Shown here piece by piece: positions 7,679 through 15,970 of a stretch of 64,000 bases of DNA (position 1 is its first letter; the number at the start of each line of letters is the position of its first letter). The notes under the pieces were generated by a model. The model saw only the letters and a program-made list of their open reading frames with translations. It was not told the DNA's origin and did not search any database. Source of the stretch: Mycobacterium colombiense (GTDB taxonomy: Bacteria; Actinomycetota; Actinomycetes; Mycobacteriales; Mycobacteriaceae); contig NZ_LZKI01000047.1 in NCBI RefSeq assembly GCF_001672755.1, forward strand, positions 34,882 to 98,881. Reading direction: 5' to 3'. Both the position numbers and the translations under genes were made by a program.

Positions 7679-9154
7679 TCAGGCCGCTTCGTTGTCGTCC
7701 GCGTCCGGCGTGACCGGGTAGGGCTCCTCCGAATTCACCTGCGGTGCAACCGCAATGGGCTCGTCCGCGGTGGGCTTGGCGACGCGCACGAATGTCTGGG
7801 TCAGCGTCGCGATGTAGCGCAGCACCGACTCGCGTGCGATTGCGTTGTCCGGGAAGGACATCGTCACCGTGGTGTTCTCGGCCTGGCGGTTGATCCACAT
7901 GTTGATCCCGCCGTGGGAAAGGCTGTCGCCGTACGTGCCGAACTTCGTCTCCACCCACAACCCGTTGAGGGGAATCTTGCGGAAGTCGAGGAAGGACAGC
8001 ATCATCGGCAGCTGCGTGGGCAGCTTGATGCCCAGTTCGTCCGGTGTGGCCAGTTCCAGGACGCGCTCGACCGGGACGTCGGCGAGGCGCTGGGCGTCGT
8101 CGAACGACTTCTGCGCGGCCCGGGCCGCCTGGGCGAACGTCTCGCCGGCGGTCGGCACGGTGATCGGGATCAGGCTGGCGAACCACCCCACGGTCATCGT
8201 GTCGACACCGGCGGCCCGGGTGTCCTTGGCCGTGAACCCGTGATAAGTGCCCTTGCCGGTCAATTCGTGCTCGGCGAAACCGGCGCACGCCAGGACTCCC
8301 CCGATGAACCGGGCACCGGCCGCGACGCACGCGGCATCGAAAGCCTCGGTCTCGGCGGCGTCCATCAGTTCGACGGTCAGCAGATCGCCCCTGGTGCTCG
8401 CCCAGATATCACCTAGCGGCAGTGGGAAACTCGGCCAGTCGCCGTCGGTGTCGCGCGCGAATGCGATCCAGTCCTTGATCTCGGGCGACGACAGGTCCAG
8501 CGTCGCGGCCCTCTCGCGCTGCCGCGCAACGTAGGCGCGATAGCTCCGCATCTCGGGCAGCGCGGCGGAGCGGTGCCCACTCTGCGCCAGTTCCTGATAC
8601 ATCAGGTGGATGTCGAGGAAGATGAGGGCAGCGGACAGACCGTCGATATGCAGGTGGTCGACACTGGCATAGAACGTGAAATAGTCGGCGTGCTGGATGA
8701 TTCCGTAAGTAAAGCAGCCCCATTCCAGCGTCTCCGGAGTCGTGGTCAGGACGTGGGTACGCACCTGGTCCGGGCTCATCTCGCCGAGCGCCACCGGGAC
8801 GAAGTCGATGGCTTCGGGCTTCTCGATTTCGCGGCGTACGAAGATTCCGTTGTCGAATTCGAACCAATAGTGATACGTGTCCTGGCGGCGCACGTGGGCA
8901 TTGATCGTCGCGGTCATCGCCTCGATGTCGCAGATGCCGGGAATATCCCACGCCACGATCATCAGCCGGGGCAGCTGCCGGTTCAGGTTCTTGCCGTGAT
9001 AGGAGGCCCAGAGATGTTGATTCTGTTGATAACTCGGAGCTAGATCACTTCGCCGCGCGGCGCGCGCCGCTTCAAGCGCCGTAGGCGCTGCCATCCACAT
9101 GGTAACCGGGCCGTGAGGCGGTTGCCATTCGTTGATGTTTCCGAGTGCGACCAT
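7679..9154 (-). CDS. PapA-like acyltransferase (condensation domain), copy 2
   Basis: This 491-residue paralogue of the gene at 4465-5940 starts MVALGNINEWQPPHGP and carries the same active-site segment DHLHIDG near residue 166, plus the block KFGTYGDSLSHGGINMW. The start at ATG 9154 follows AAGGACTCGACGA; the ATG 11 codons upstream, also present in copy 1, has no ribosome site. The two copies differ mostly near the C-terminus (after about residue 465), where both become acidic and Ala-rich. It is likely the first gene of a two-gene operon with its own promoter in 9155-9598. Family knowledge points to acyl transfer onto a cell-envelope glycolipid; the product is unknown. Confidence 0.8.
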   Translation of the reverse strand: MVALGNINEWQPPHGPVTMWMAAPTALEAARAARRSDLAPSYQQNQHLWASYHGKNLNRQLPRLMIVAWDIPGICDIEAMTATINAHVRRQDTYHYWFEFDNGIFVRREIEKPEAIDFVPVALGEMSPDQVRTHVLTTTPETLEWGCFTYGIIQHADYFTFYASVDHLHIDGLSAALIFLDIHLMYQELAQSGHRSAALPEMRSYRAYVARQRERAATLDLSSPEIKDWIAFARDTDGDWPSFPLPLGDIWASTRGDLLTVELMDAAETEAFDAACVAAGARFIGGVLACAGFAEHELTGKGTYHGFTAKDTRAAGVDTMTVGWFASLIPITVPTAGETFAQAARAAQKSFDDAQRLADVPVERVLELATPDELGIKLPTQLPMMLSFLDFRKIPLNGLWVETKFGTYGDSLSHGGINMWINRQAENTTVTMSFPDNAIARESVLRYIATLTQTFVRVAKPTADEPIAVAPQVNSEEPYPVTPDADDNEAA

Positions 9155-9598
9155 TCGTCGAGTCCTTGTGCTGTGAGATACCGACATCTGTTGTGCGGTC
9201 TGGGAGGTGGTGAAAACGCAATTAGCGCTTAGCTTTTGATGCGTCTTGTGTTGGTCTCGCGCCTGAATTTTGCGACGTATTCTTCGGTATGTTGGGCCGA
9301 ACTACCGCGTCGCTTACACCCCCTATGTCGCTGCTGTGGACGCTAGCTGACGGAGGTGAAGATTTGGCGGTTTTACGAAGACTCGCATTCTCCCGCGCGA
9401 GCGTCTCCGCGGCGGTAGCCTGTTTCGCTTACCGGTCGCATGGGTGGCGCATGCGTACCAAGAGGTAACCAATCACGGACGGGTCTGTTGCCGATTCGCC
9501 TGTCCGCGTCCAGAACTCGGGATAGCATTGTCAGGCCCGTCCACAGGGCCGCCGGCATGGCCTGGAATCCGAACGGCCCGAGCCAAACCGGGCACGCG
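9155..9598. other. Intergenic region upstream of copy 2
   Basis: I see no convincing gene in these 444 bp. They contain the second copy of the conserved upstream block (9289-9350) and otherwise unremarkable sequence up to the stop of the membrane protein gene at 9599. Neither the CRP-type site nor the 15-bp inverted repeat of copy 1 is present. Confidence 0.5.
9289..9350 (-). promoter_or_regulatory. Upstream block conserved between both modules (copy 2)
   Basis: This is the counterpart of 6078-6140, located 135 bp upstream of the copy-2 PapA-like start. It shares the ATGTTGG, CCGCGT, TGTCGC and GACGCTAG islands. Confidence 0.5.
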
Positions 9599-10147
9599 TC
9601 ACGGGAAAAGCGGCAGATGCCACAGCCGCATGCCAGGGTCCAGCAGCCACAACCGCAGCATGGTCAGCCGCATGATGCGGACCGCGCTGGTGATCATGAA
9701 GAGCGCCAGCGGCACCTCGATCAACAGCGCCGTGATCACCGAGAGCCAGATGTCCTTGGGTCCGGCGGTCATCAGGTCGAACCACGCGTCGCAGATCAGC
9801 AGGACCCCGGTGGTAAAGGCGGCGAGCACCAGCAACTGACGACGCAGGTACCCGAGCACCGCCGTCGTCAGCATGAACCCGACCAGCAGGACGTCGAAGC
9901 CGATCCAGGTGATGGGCCAGTTGTGTGCGACGTAGTTCTCCGGCAGCGTCACCGACAGATACCCCAGCCACGGGACCATGGCCATGGAGCCACCGACCAT
10001 CAGGCTCAGCCGGATGCGCCGCACCCGCGCCAGGAACTCCGGATCGATGACGTCACCCAGCGGCTGCTCCAGCCGGGTGATCAGCTCCCGCCGTTGCTCG
10101 GGCGTGAGCGCCGCGATCTGCGCGTCGGTCAGAATGCCGTCGGTCAT
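9599..10147 (-). CDS. Hypothetical four-helix membrane protein
   Basis: This 182-residue protein has no family I can name. The first 45 residues are soluble and charged (TDAQIAALTPEQRRELITRLEQ). About four hydrophobic segments follow: LMVGGSMAMVPWLGYLSVTL (49-68), ITWIGFDVLLVGFMLTTAVLG (79-99), LLVLAAFTTGVLLICDAWFD (105-124) and VITALLIEVPLALFMITSAV (136-155). It ends LWHLPLFP. It lies between the acyltransferase block and the conserved VOC gene, on the same strand as both, 30 bp downstream of the VOC stop, so it may be cotranscribed with the VOC gene. Start ATG 10147 follows GGAGGATATTTTC, a good Shine-Dalgarno. Confidence 0.75.
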   Translation of the reverse strand: MTDGILTDAQIAALTPEQRRELITRLEQPLGDVIDPEFLARVRRIRLSLMVGGSMAMVPWLGYLSVTLPENYVAHNWPITWIGFDVLLVGFMLTTAVLGYLRRQLLVLAAFTTGVLLICDAWFDLMTAGPKDIWLSVITALLIEVPLALFMITSAVRIMRLTMLRLWLLDPGMRLWHLPLFP

Positions 10148-10177
10148 GAAAATATCCTCCGGCTCGGCCCGGTCAAA

Positions 10178-10759
10178 TCAGTGGGCGGCGCCCACCGGGG
10201 GCCGCCGGTCCGCCGCGGTCCTGGGCACGGCCTGGGCGTCGCTGCTATCGAATTCCTTGACCCAGCAAGCGAATTCAAGGGTGATGCCGTCCGGATCCTG
10301 GAAATAGAACGAGCGCACGTAGACGCCGGGATGGACGGTCGCAGACACCTGCATGGGACTTTCGTCGTGGTTGAGCACCGGCCCGACCCGCACCCCCTTG
10401 TCCTTGAGGAGCTGGCGGTAGGTGTCGAACTTCTCGGCCGGCACGTGGAAGGCGAGATGGTTCATCGTGCTGACGGCGCTGGTGATGTCGCCGATACCCG
10501 GGATGGCGCCCGGCGACGAGATCCCCGGCACCCGGTCGGGGGCGTCGGCGAACCAGAAGAAGGCGACGCAGTCGCCGTTGCCGGCGTCGAAGAAGAAGTG
10601 CTGGCCGGCGCCGCCGGGTAGGTCCAGCGATTTGATCAGCGGCATGCCGAGGATGTTGCTGTAGAAGTCCACGGTCTTTGCCATGTCCGAACACACCAGG
10701 GCGACATGGTTGATCCCGCCGAGGTCGAATTCCGTGTTGGTGTTGTGCGGCTTGATCAT
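10178..10759 (-). CDS. VOC family (glyoxalase/dioxygenase fold) protein
   Basis: This 193-residue protein is a single vicinal-oxygen-chelate domain. Metal-ligand positions appear as H in GINHVALVCSDM (about residue 17), H in MNHLAFHVP (about residue 100) and E in DGITLEFACW (about residue 167). That fits glyoxalase, fosfomycin-resistance or ring-cleavage type enzymes, and the substrate cannot be told. I use ATG 10759 rather than the ATG 14 codons upstream, because GAGGGGAG lies just before it and the longer form would run into the operator region. Length and position match Rv0274. It is divergent from the TetR gene at 10856. Confidence 0.8.
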   Translation of the reverse strand: MIKPHNTNTEFDLGGINHVALVCSDMAKTVDFYSNILGMPLIKSLDLPGGAGQHFFFDAGNGDCVAFFWFADAPDRVPGISSPGAIPGIGDITSAVSTMNHLAFHVPAEKFDTYRQLLKDKGVRVGPVLNHDESPMQVSATVHPGVYVRSFYFQDPDGITLEFACWVKEFDSSDAQAVPRTAADRRPPVGAAH

Positions 10760-10810
10760 CTGGTGGCTCCCCTCGGTCCCCGGCTTGACGATCCTGGCCA
10801 AGATGCAAAT

Positions 10811-10832
10811 CTGAATCTAACATCAGTTTCAG
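10811..10832. promoter_or_regulatory. Candidate TetR operator between VOC and TetR genes
   Basis: CTGAA-N12-TTCAG lies in the 96-bp divergent gap, with further CAG half-sites inside. The location suits autoregulation by the adjacent TetR. The motif is short, so this is tentative. Confidence 0.4.
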
Positions 10833-10855
10833 TTTTGGCCCAGGGAGGTGCGCAG

Positions 10856-11491
10856 GTGTCGACCGCGGCATCCCCTGCTGGCCGGGCCGGCGCGCCCGCC
10901 GAACTTCCCACCGCTCGCGGCAGGCGCACGCAGGCCGCCATCGACATGGCCGCCCGGACCGTCATCGCGCGCAAGGGCGTCCTCGCCATGACCATCGCCG
11001 ACATCGCAGCGGAGGCCGGACGTTCGGCGGCATCCTTCTACAACTACTACGACTCCAAAGAGGCGATGGTGCGCCAGTGGGCGCTGCGCTTCCGTGACGA
11101 GGCCAACGAGCGCGCGCTGTCGGTGACCGCACACGGTTTGTCCGATCGAGAGCGGGCCCATGCCGCGGCCGCCGCCCACTGGCACACTTACCGCCACCGG
11201 CTCGCCGAGGTAATCAGCGTGTCGCAGCTGGCGATGGTCAACGACGACTTCGCCCAATACTGGGCCGAGATCTGCGAGATACCAATCTCTTTCATCGCCG
11301 AATCGGTCCGGCGGGCCCAGGCCGAGGGTCATTGCCGCGACGACGATCCCCGCCTGATCGCCGAGGCCATCGTGGCGATGTTCAACCAGTTCTGCTACAT
11401 CCAGCTCGGTGGGGCGCGCGCGGCGGAACCCGACGATCAGGCCTGCATCCAGACCCTGGCCAACATCTACTACCGGGCCATCTATGCGTAA
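10856..11491 (+). CDS. TetR family transcriptional regulator
   Basis: This 211-residue protein has the TetR HTH at residues 25-70 (GRRTQAAIDMAARTVIARKG, then MTIADIAAEAGRSAASFYNYYDSKEAM). The GTG at 10856, with GGGAGG seven bases upstream, is chosen; the longer open frame covers the VOC promoter. The stop is followed after 14 bp by the hydrolase start, so the two probably form an operon. Position fits Rv0273c. The C-terminal domain is helical and ligand specificity is unknown, although neighbours of acyl-CoA and hydrolase type suggest a lipid or acyl-CoA signal. Confidence 0.85.
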   Translation: MSTAASPAGRAGAPAELPTARGRRTQAAIDMAARTVIARKGVLAMTIADIAAEAGRSAASFYNYYDSKEAMVRQWALRFRDEANERALSVTAHGLSDRERAHAAAAAHWHTYRHRLAEVISVSQLAMVNDDFAQYWAEICEIPISFIAESVRRAQAEGHCRDDDPRLIAEAIVAMFNQFCYIQLGGARAAEPDDQACIQTLANIYYRAIYA

Positions 11492-11505
11492 GGGGGACCG
11501 CTGAA

Positions 11506-12636
11506 TTGACTCGTCGTATCGGTGCCGGAGTGATCCGCGAGTTCATCGGGGTGCCGTCGCCCACCGCGGGGCGCGCGGGCGCGGGCGGGCATCCGTGCCA
11601 GGGGCTGTATCACCGGGGGGTGGGCCGCAAACCCACAGTGGCGATGATCGCCACGCACTATCAGATCGACTTCTCCGAGCACTATCTCGCCGACTACATG
11701 GCCACGCGCGGCGTCGGCTTCCTGGGCTGGAACACCCGGTTTCGCGGCTTCGAAAGCAGCTTTCTGCTCGACCACGCGCTGGTCGACATCGGCGTCGGGG
11801 TGCGCTGGCTGCGCGAGGTCCAGGGCGTGGATACCGTGGTGCTGTTGGGCAATTCGGGTGGCGGCTCGTTGATGGCCGCCTACCAGTCGCAGGCGGTCGA
11901 ACCGAATGTGACTCCCCTGGACGGCATGCGCCCGGCCGCCGGGCTGACCGAATTGCCACCGGCCGACGGCTACGTGGCCACCGCCGCCCATCCCGGGCGC
12001 CCGGAGGTGCTCACCGCCTGGATGGACGCCGCCGTCGTCGACGAGAACGACCCGGTGGCCACCGACGCCGACCTCGACCTGTTCAACGAGCACAACGGGC
12101 CGCCCTACTCACCGGAGTTCCTCGCCCGCTACCGCGGCGCGCAGACCGCGCGCAACCACGCGATCACCGATTGGGCCGAAACGGAACTCAAACGCGTTCG
12201 CGCGGCGGGGTTTTCGGATCGCCCGTTTTCCGTGATGCGGACCTGGGCCGATCCCCGCATGGTCGACCCCGGCATCGAACCCACCAAGCGGCAACCCAAC
12301 ATGTGCTACGCGGGCGTCCCGGCCAAGGCGAACCGCTCGGCGCGCGGAATCGCGGCGGCCTGCACGCTGCGCAACTGGCTGAGCATGTGGAGCCTGCGGG
12401 TGGCCCAGACCCGCGCCGAACCGCACCTGGCCCGGATCAGCTGTCCCGCCCTGGTGATCAACGCCGAGGCCGACACCGGGGTGTTTCCCTCTGACGCCCA
12501 ACGCATTTTCGACGCACTCGCAGGAACCGACAAGACGCAGGCCTCGGTCGACACCGACCACTACTTCACCACCCCGGGGGCGCGTGGCGAGCAGGCCGAC
12601 ATCATCACCCGATGGATCGGCAAGCGGTGGCGCTGA
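11506..12636 (+). CDS. Alpha/beta hydrolase-fold protein
   Basis: This 376-residue protein carries the nucleophile elbow GNSGGGS (about residue 122) and a late Asp/His pair in INAEADTGVFPSDAQRIF and DTDHYF, which together suggest a serine hydrolase triad. The start is TTG 11506, preceded by AGGGGGACCGCTGAA. Translation then gives LTRRIGAGVIREFIGVPSP, the expected N-terminus; an ATG or GTG is not available near it. It is co-oriented with and 14 bp downstream of the TetR gene and corresponds to Rv0272c. Substrate unknown; an esterase or thioesterase role near FadE6 is a guess. Confidence 0.75.
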   Translation: MTRRIGAGVIREFIGVPSPTAGRAGAGGHPCQGLYHRGVGRKPTVAMIATHYQIDFSEHYLADYMATRGVGFLGWNTRFRGFESSFLLDHALVDIGVGVRWLREVQGVDTVVLLGNSGGGSLMAAYQSQAVEPNVTPLDGMRPAAGLTELPPADGYVATAAHPGRPEVLTAWMDAAVVDENDPVATDADLDLFNEHNGPPYSPEFLARYRGAQTARNHAITDWAETELKRVRAAGFSDRPFSVMRTWADPRMVDPGIEPTKRQPNMCYAGVPAKANRSARGIAAACTLRNWLSMWSLRVAQTRAEPHLARISCPALVINAEADTGVFPSDAQRIFDALAGTDKTQASVDTDHYFTTPGARGEQADIITRWIGKRWR

Positions 12637-12698
12637 TAATTCGTGCCCATTTCGTCCCGGGTGTCCGCCACGGACAGCCGGCAGCCCGTATCGTCAAC

Positions 12699-12712
12699 CA
12701 ACCGACTGGTTG
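12699..12712. promoter_or_regulatory. Palindrome in the fadE6 promoter
   Basis: CAACC-GACT-GGTTG is a perfect inverted repeat 56 bp upstream of the fadE6 start. The AACC/GGTT core is typical of TetR-family operators at acyl-CoA genes and resembles the palindrome before fadE5 at 39240. Confidence 0.5.
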
Positions 12713-12767
12713 TTAGCTTGGAAGGTACTGGGCCGAAACGGCCTCCTGCAGCAACGGAAGGCGACCA

Positions 12768-14969
12768 ATGCCGATCGCGATAAATCCCGAGCATCAAGAC
12801 CTGGCCGATTCCGTGCGATCACTGGTGGCGCGCGTCGCGCCGTCCGAGACGCTGCATGCGGCCATGGAAACGCCCGTAGACAACCCCCCGCCGTACTGGC
12901 AGGCCGCGGCCGACCAAGGACTGCACGGTGTTCATCTCGCCGAATCCGTCGGCGGGCAGGGGTTCGGCATCCTCGAGCTGGCCATCGTGCTGGCCGAATT
13001 CGGTTACGGCGCGGTGCCGGGGCCGTTCGTGCCGTCGGCGATCGCCAGTGCCCTGATCTCCGCGCACGACCCGGACGCGAAGGTGCTCTCCGAGCTGGCG
13101 TCGGGTGCCGAAATCGCCTCCTACGGCCTGAATTGCTGTGCGCTGACCGCCACCCGGCAGGGCAATTCGCTGGTGATCCGCGGCGAGGTCCGTGCGGTGC
13201 CCGCCGCGGCGCAGGCCACGCTGCTGGTGTTGCCGGTCGCGATCGACAGCGGTGAGGCGTGGGCGGTGCTGCGCGCCGACCAGCTCGAGATCGAGCCGGT
13301 GAAAAGCCTGGATCCGCTGCGCCCCATCGCCGATGTACGGGCCAATGCCGTCGAGGTCGGCGAGGACGTCGTGCTGACGAACCTGAGCATGGCGACGGCG
13401 CACGCGGTGATGACCACGCTGCTGTCCGCCGAAGCCATCGGCGTGGCGCGCTGGGCGACCGACACGGCCTCGCACTACGCCAAGATCCGTGAGCAGTTCG
13501 GCCGCCCGATCGGCCAGTTCCAGGCCATCAAGCACAAGTGCGCCGAGATGATCGCCGACACCGAGCGGGCCACCGCGGCCGTGTGGGATGCCGCCCGTGC
13601 GATCGACGAGGCCCGCGAAAACGGTTGGGACACAGCCGGTTCACACGTCGACTTCGCGGCCGCTGTCGCGGCGACGCTGGCGCCCGCGGCCGCCCAGCGC
13701 TGCGCCCAGGACTGCATTCAGGTGCACGGCGGGATCGGCTTCACCTGGGAGCACGACACGAACGTGTACTACCGCCGGGCGCTGATGCTTGCCGCCTCCT
13801 TCGGCCGCAGTTCGGACTACCCGCAGAAGGTCGTCGACACCGCCACCACCACCGGCATGCGCACGGTGGACATCGACCTCGACCCCGACACCGAGAAGCT
13901 GCGGGCCGAGATCCGGGCCGAGGTCTCCGCGCTCAAGGAGATGGAGCGTGATCCGCGCAGGGTCGCGATCGCCGAGGGGGGCTGGGTACTGCCGTACCTC
14001 CCGAAGCCGTGGGGCCGGGCCGCCAGTCCGGTGGAGCAGATCATCATCGCCCAGGAGTTCTCCTCCGGGCGGGTCAAGCGGCCGCAGGTCGGCATCGCCG
14101 CGTGGATCATTCCGTCGATCGTCGCGTTCGGGACCGAGGAGCAAAAGCAACGGTTCCTGCCGCCGACCTTCCGCGGCGAGATGATCTGGTGCCAGCTGTT
14201 TTCCGAACCCGGCGCCGGATCGGACCTGGCCGGCCTCTCCACCAAGGCCACCCGAACCGACGGCGGCTGGCGCGTCACCGGCCAGAAGATCTGGACCACC
14301 GCAGCGCAGTTCTCGCAGTGGGGTGCACTGCTGGCCAGGACGGATCCCAGCGCCCCGAAACACAATGGCATCACGTACTTCCTGCTGGACATGCGCAGTG
14401 AAGGCGTGACGGTCACGCCGCTGCGCGAGCTCACCGGCAACGCGATGTTCAACACCGTCTACATCGATGACGTGTTCGTGCCCGACGACTGCGTGCTCGG
14501 TGAGGTCAACCGGGGGTGGGAGGTCAGCCGCAACACGCTGACCGCGGAGCGGGTGTCGATCGGCAGCAGCGACGCGAACTTCCTGGCGACCCTGCCCCAG
14601 TTCGTCGATTTCGTTCGCGACGGCCACTTCGACCAGATCGCCCAGCATCGGGCGGGCCAATTGATTGCCGAGGGCCATGCGGCCAAGGTGCTCAACCTGC
14701 GTTCGACGCTGTTGACGCTGGCCGGCGGGGACGCTATGCCTTCGGCGGCGATCTCCAAGTTGCTGTCCATGCGGACCGGCCAGGGTTACGCCGAATTCGC
14801 GGTCTCGTCGTTCGGCACAGATGCCGCCATCGGCGACCCCGACCAATTACCCGGCAAATGGGGCGAATACCTGTTGGCCAGCCGTGCCACCACCATTTAC
14901 GGCGGCACCTCCGAGGTGCAGCTGAACATCATCGCCGAACGGCTGTTGGGCCTGCCCCGCGACCCGTAA
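12768..14969 (+). CDS. fadE6: Two-domain acyl-CoA dehydrogenase FadE6
   Basis: This 733-residue protein has two fused acyl-CoA dehydrogenase modules, matching FadE6 (Rv0271c, about 731 residues). The first module covers roughly residues 1-360 and ends with QVHGGIGFTWEHDTNVYYRR. The second runs from about 370 to the end and has the FAD/substrate segments QLFSEPGAGSDLAG and GQKIWTT. Its C-terminal motif is YGGTSEVQ, with Gly where the usual short-chain catalytic Glu (YEGTSxxQ) sits, so the base must come from elsewhere or this module is structural. It would oxidise a fatty acyl- or sterol-side-chain CoA. Start ATG follows ACGGAAGGCGACCA. The palindrome upstream suggests TetR control. Confidence 0.85.
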   Translation: MPIAINPEHQDLADSVRSLVARVAPSETLHAAMETPVDNPPPYWQAAADQGLHGVHLAESVGGQGFGILELAIVLAEFGYGAVPGPFVPSAIASALISAHDPDAKVLSELASGAEIASYGLNCCALTATRQGNSLVIRGEVRAVPAAAQATLLVLPVAIDSGEAWAVLRADQLEIEPVKSLDPLRPIADVRANAVEVGEDVVLTNLSMATAHAVMTTLLSAEAIGVARWATDTASHYAKIREQFGRPIGQFQAIKHKCAEMIADTERATAAVWDAARAIDEARENGWDTAGSHVDFAAAVAATLAPAAAQRCAQDCIQVHGGIGFTWEHDTNVYYRRALMLAASFGRSSDYPQKVVDTATTTGMRTVDIDLDPDTEKLRAEIRAEVSALKEMERDPRRVAIAEGGWVLPYLPKPWGRAASPVEQIIIAQEFSSGRVKRPQVGIAAWIIPSIVAFGTEEQKQRFLPPTFRGEMIWCQLFSEPGAGSDLAGLSTKATRTDGGWRVTGQKIWTTAAQFSQWGALLARTDPSAPKHNGITYFLLDMRSEGVTVTPLRELTGNAMFNTVYIDDVFVPDDCVLGEVNRGWEVSRNTLTAERVSIGSSDANFLATLPQFVDFVRDGHFDQIAQHRAGQLIAEGHAAKVLNLRSTLLTLAGGDAMPSAAISKLLSMRTGQGYAEFAVSSFGTDAAIGDPDQLPGKWGEYLLASRATTIYGGTSEVQLNIIAERLLGLPRDP

Positions 14970-14997
14970 AGCTTCGCAAAAGGGCCCGAAACAGGGC

Positions 14998-15028
14998 CAT
15001 GCCGACCTGACTACGTCAGGCCGGCATG
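14998..15028. terminator. Hairpin between fadE6 and the convergent small gene
   Basis: CATGCCGACCTGAC and GTCAGGCCGGCATG pair over 14 bp with one mismatch around a TAC loop. A smaller GGCCC/GGGCC hairpin precedes it. There is no T-tract, as usual for mycobacterial terminators. Confidence 0.55.
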
Positions 15029-15103
15029 GATCCCCCCAATACGCGGTCGGCCATCCCGAGGGTTGGCGTGTCGGTGATGGCTCCTACCGCGCGGAGATGG
15101 TGA

Positions 15104-15400
15104 TCACCACCACCAGTTCCACCAGTGCTGGGGGCCCCAGTAGCCACCGCCACGGCCCCAGTTGCCGTGCCCCCAATTGCCATTTCCCCGACCATCATGG
15201 CCACCCCATCCGCGACCGCCGGGGCGATCGGGGATGAAGCCCGGTCCGCTGTGCGGCCCAGCACTGGCGAAGCTCGTGGTGGCTGCGGGCGCAGGAGCGG
15301 CCTGAGCCGAGGGGGCGCCGCCGAAAAGCAGCGCGCCGGCCACAGCCCCGGCACCTAGGACACCTGCGGCCGCGCCGCGTAATGATCGCCCGAAGATCAT
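15104..15400 (-). CDS. Small exported Gly/Trp/His-rich protein
   Basis: This 98-residue precursor has a signal peptide (MIFGRSLRGAAAGVLGAGAV..., cleavage likely after SAQA near residue 32). The mature part is rich in Gly, Trp, His and Asn (GGHDGRGNGNWGHGN; ends in WWNWWW). No catalytic motif is visible. The composition suggests a surface or metal-binding role, which is inference only. ATG 15400 is chosen because AAAGGGA lies before it; an upstream ATG in frame adds seven residues. It is absent from the equivalent M. tuberculosis gap between Rv0271c and Rv0270 as I recall it. Confidence 0.65.
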   Translation of the reverse strand: MIFGRSLRGAAAGVLGAGAVAGALLFGGAPSAQAAPAPAATTSFASAGPHSGPGFIPDRPGGRGWGGHDGRGNGNWGHGNWGRGGGYWGPQHWWNWWW

Positions 15401-15970
15401 CGAAGTTCCCTTTCCAACCACTTGCCACCGATAGCAAAAACGCTAGTTGGACATTTCAGAGCAAACAAGGGTAATTCGCTATTTGTCTATTGTGAATTGG
15501 ATAACAACGGCGCTGAACCCGGCCAATAGTGGGTGTGGTTGTTGGCCCGTATTTGCGTAATTCATCTATGTGCAGATACTGACGCTTGGGGGCTGTCTCG
15601 TTCTATTGACACAGCTCAACCGCCATCTACTGATCTACTGGCCTACGGATCACGTACCTACTGAAACGCGACTTTCCGCGTTAGCAGATATTCTGACTTT
15701 CCGGATTTTTCGGGAAACCCATGCCATCCCCATCTAGAGCCAGCCAAGAGAGAATTTCGGGCATACAGCTACTTGTACCTTTTTGCGACACGATCTGCGG
15801 GGTGAGCCGCCGCGGCGCCGCGCAGCTGCGTCCCTATCCGTGGCGCGGCCGACCAAGAGGGCGGGCGGCCCGGCGACGCGACTTACGCTGGCGTCGGTGA
15901 CAGAATCAGTATTGACACAACGGCACCGAGCGCTGATTTACTGATTGGCACTCACGGAGGAAGAACCGAA
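15401..15970. other. AT-richer non-coding island with repeated TTGACACA and CTGAT motifs
   Basis: No gene is supported in these 570 bp. The base composition is visibly lower in GC than the flanks. Two similar 37-38 bp stretches, at 15605-15641 and 15911-15948, start ATTGACACA and end in (C/T)TGAT-type repeats. The second lies directly before the RHH gene. A foreign origin or a binding region for the RHH protein is likely. Confidence 0.5.
15904..15948. promoter_or_regulatory. Heptad-like operator repeats and -35 element before the RHH gene
   Basis: AATCAGT at 15904-15910 is the exact complement of ACTGATT at 15940-15946. A further CTGATT lies at 15933-15938, and a TTGACA element lies between the arms. 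Such short direct and inverted repeats are the usual targets of ribbon-helix-helix repressors. Confidence 0.5.

Noticed and set aside
7677..8330. N-terminal extension of the copy-2 WS/DGAT-like gene
   Set aside because: It is an out-of-frame shadow of the PapA-like gene; the true start is marked by the family N-terminus.
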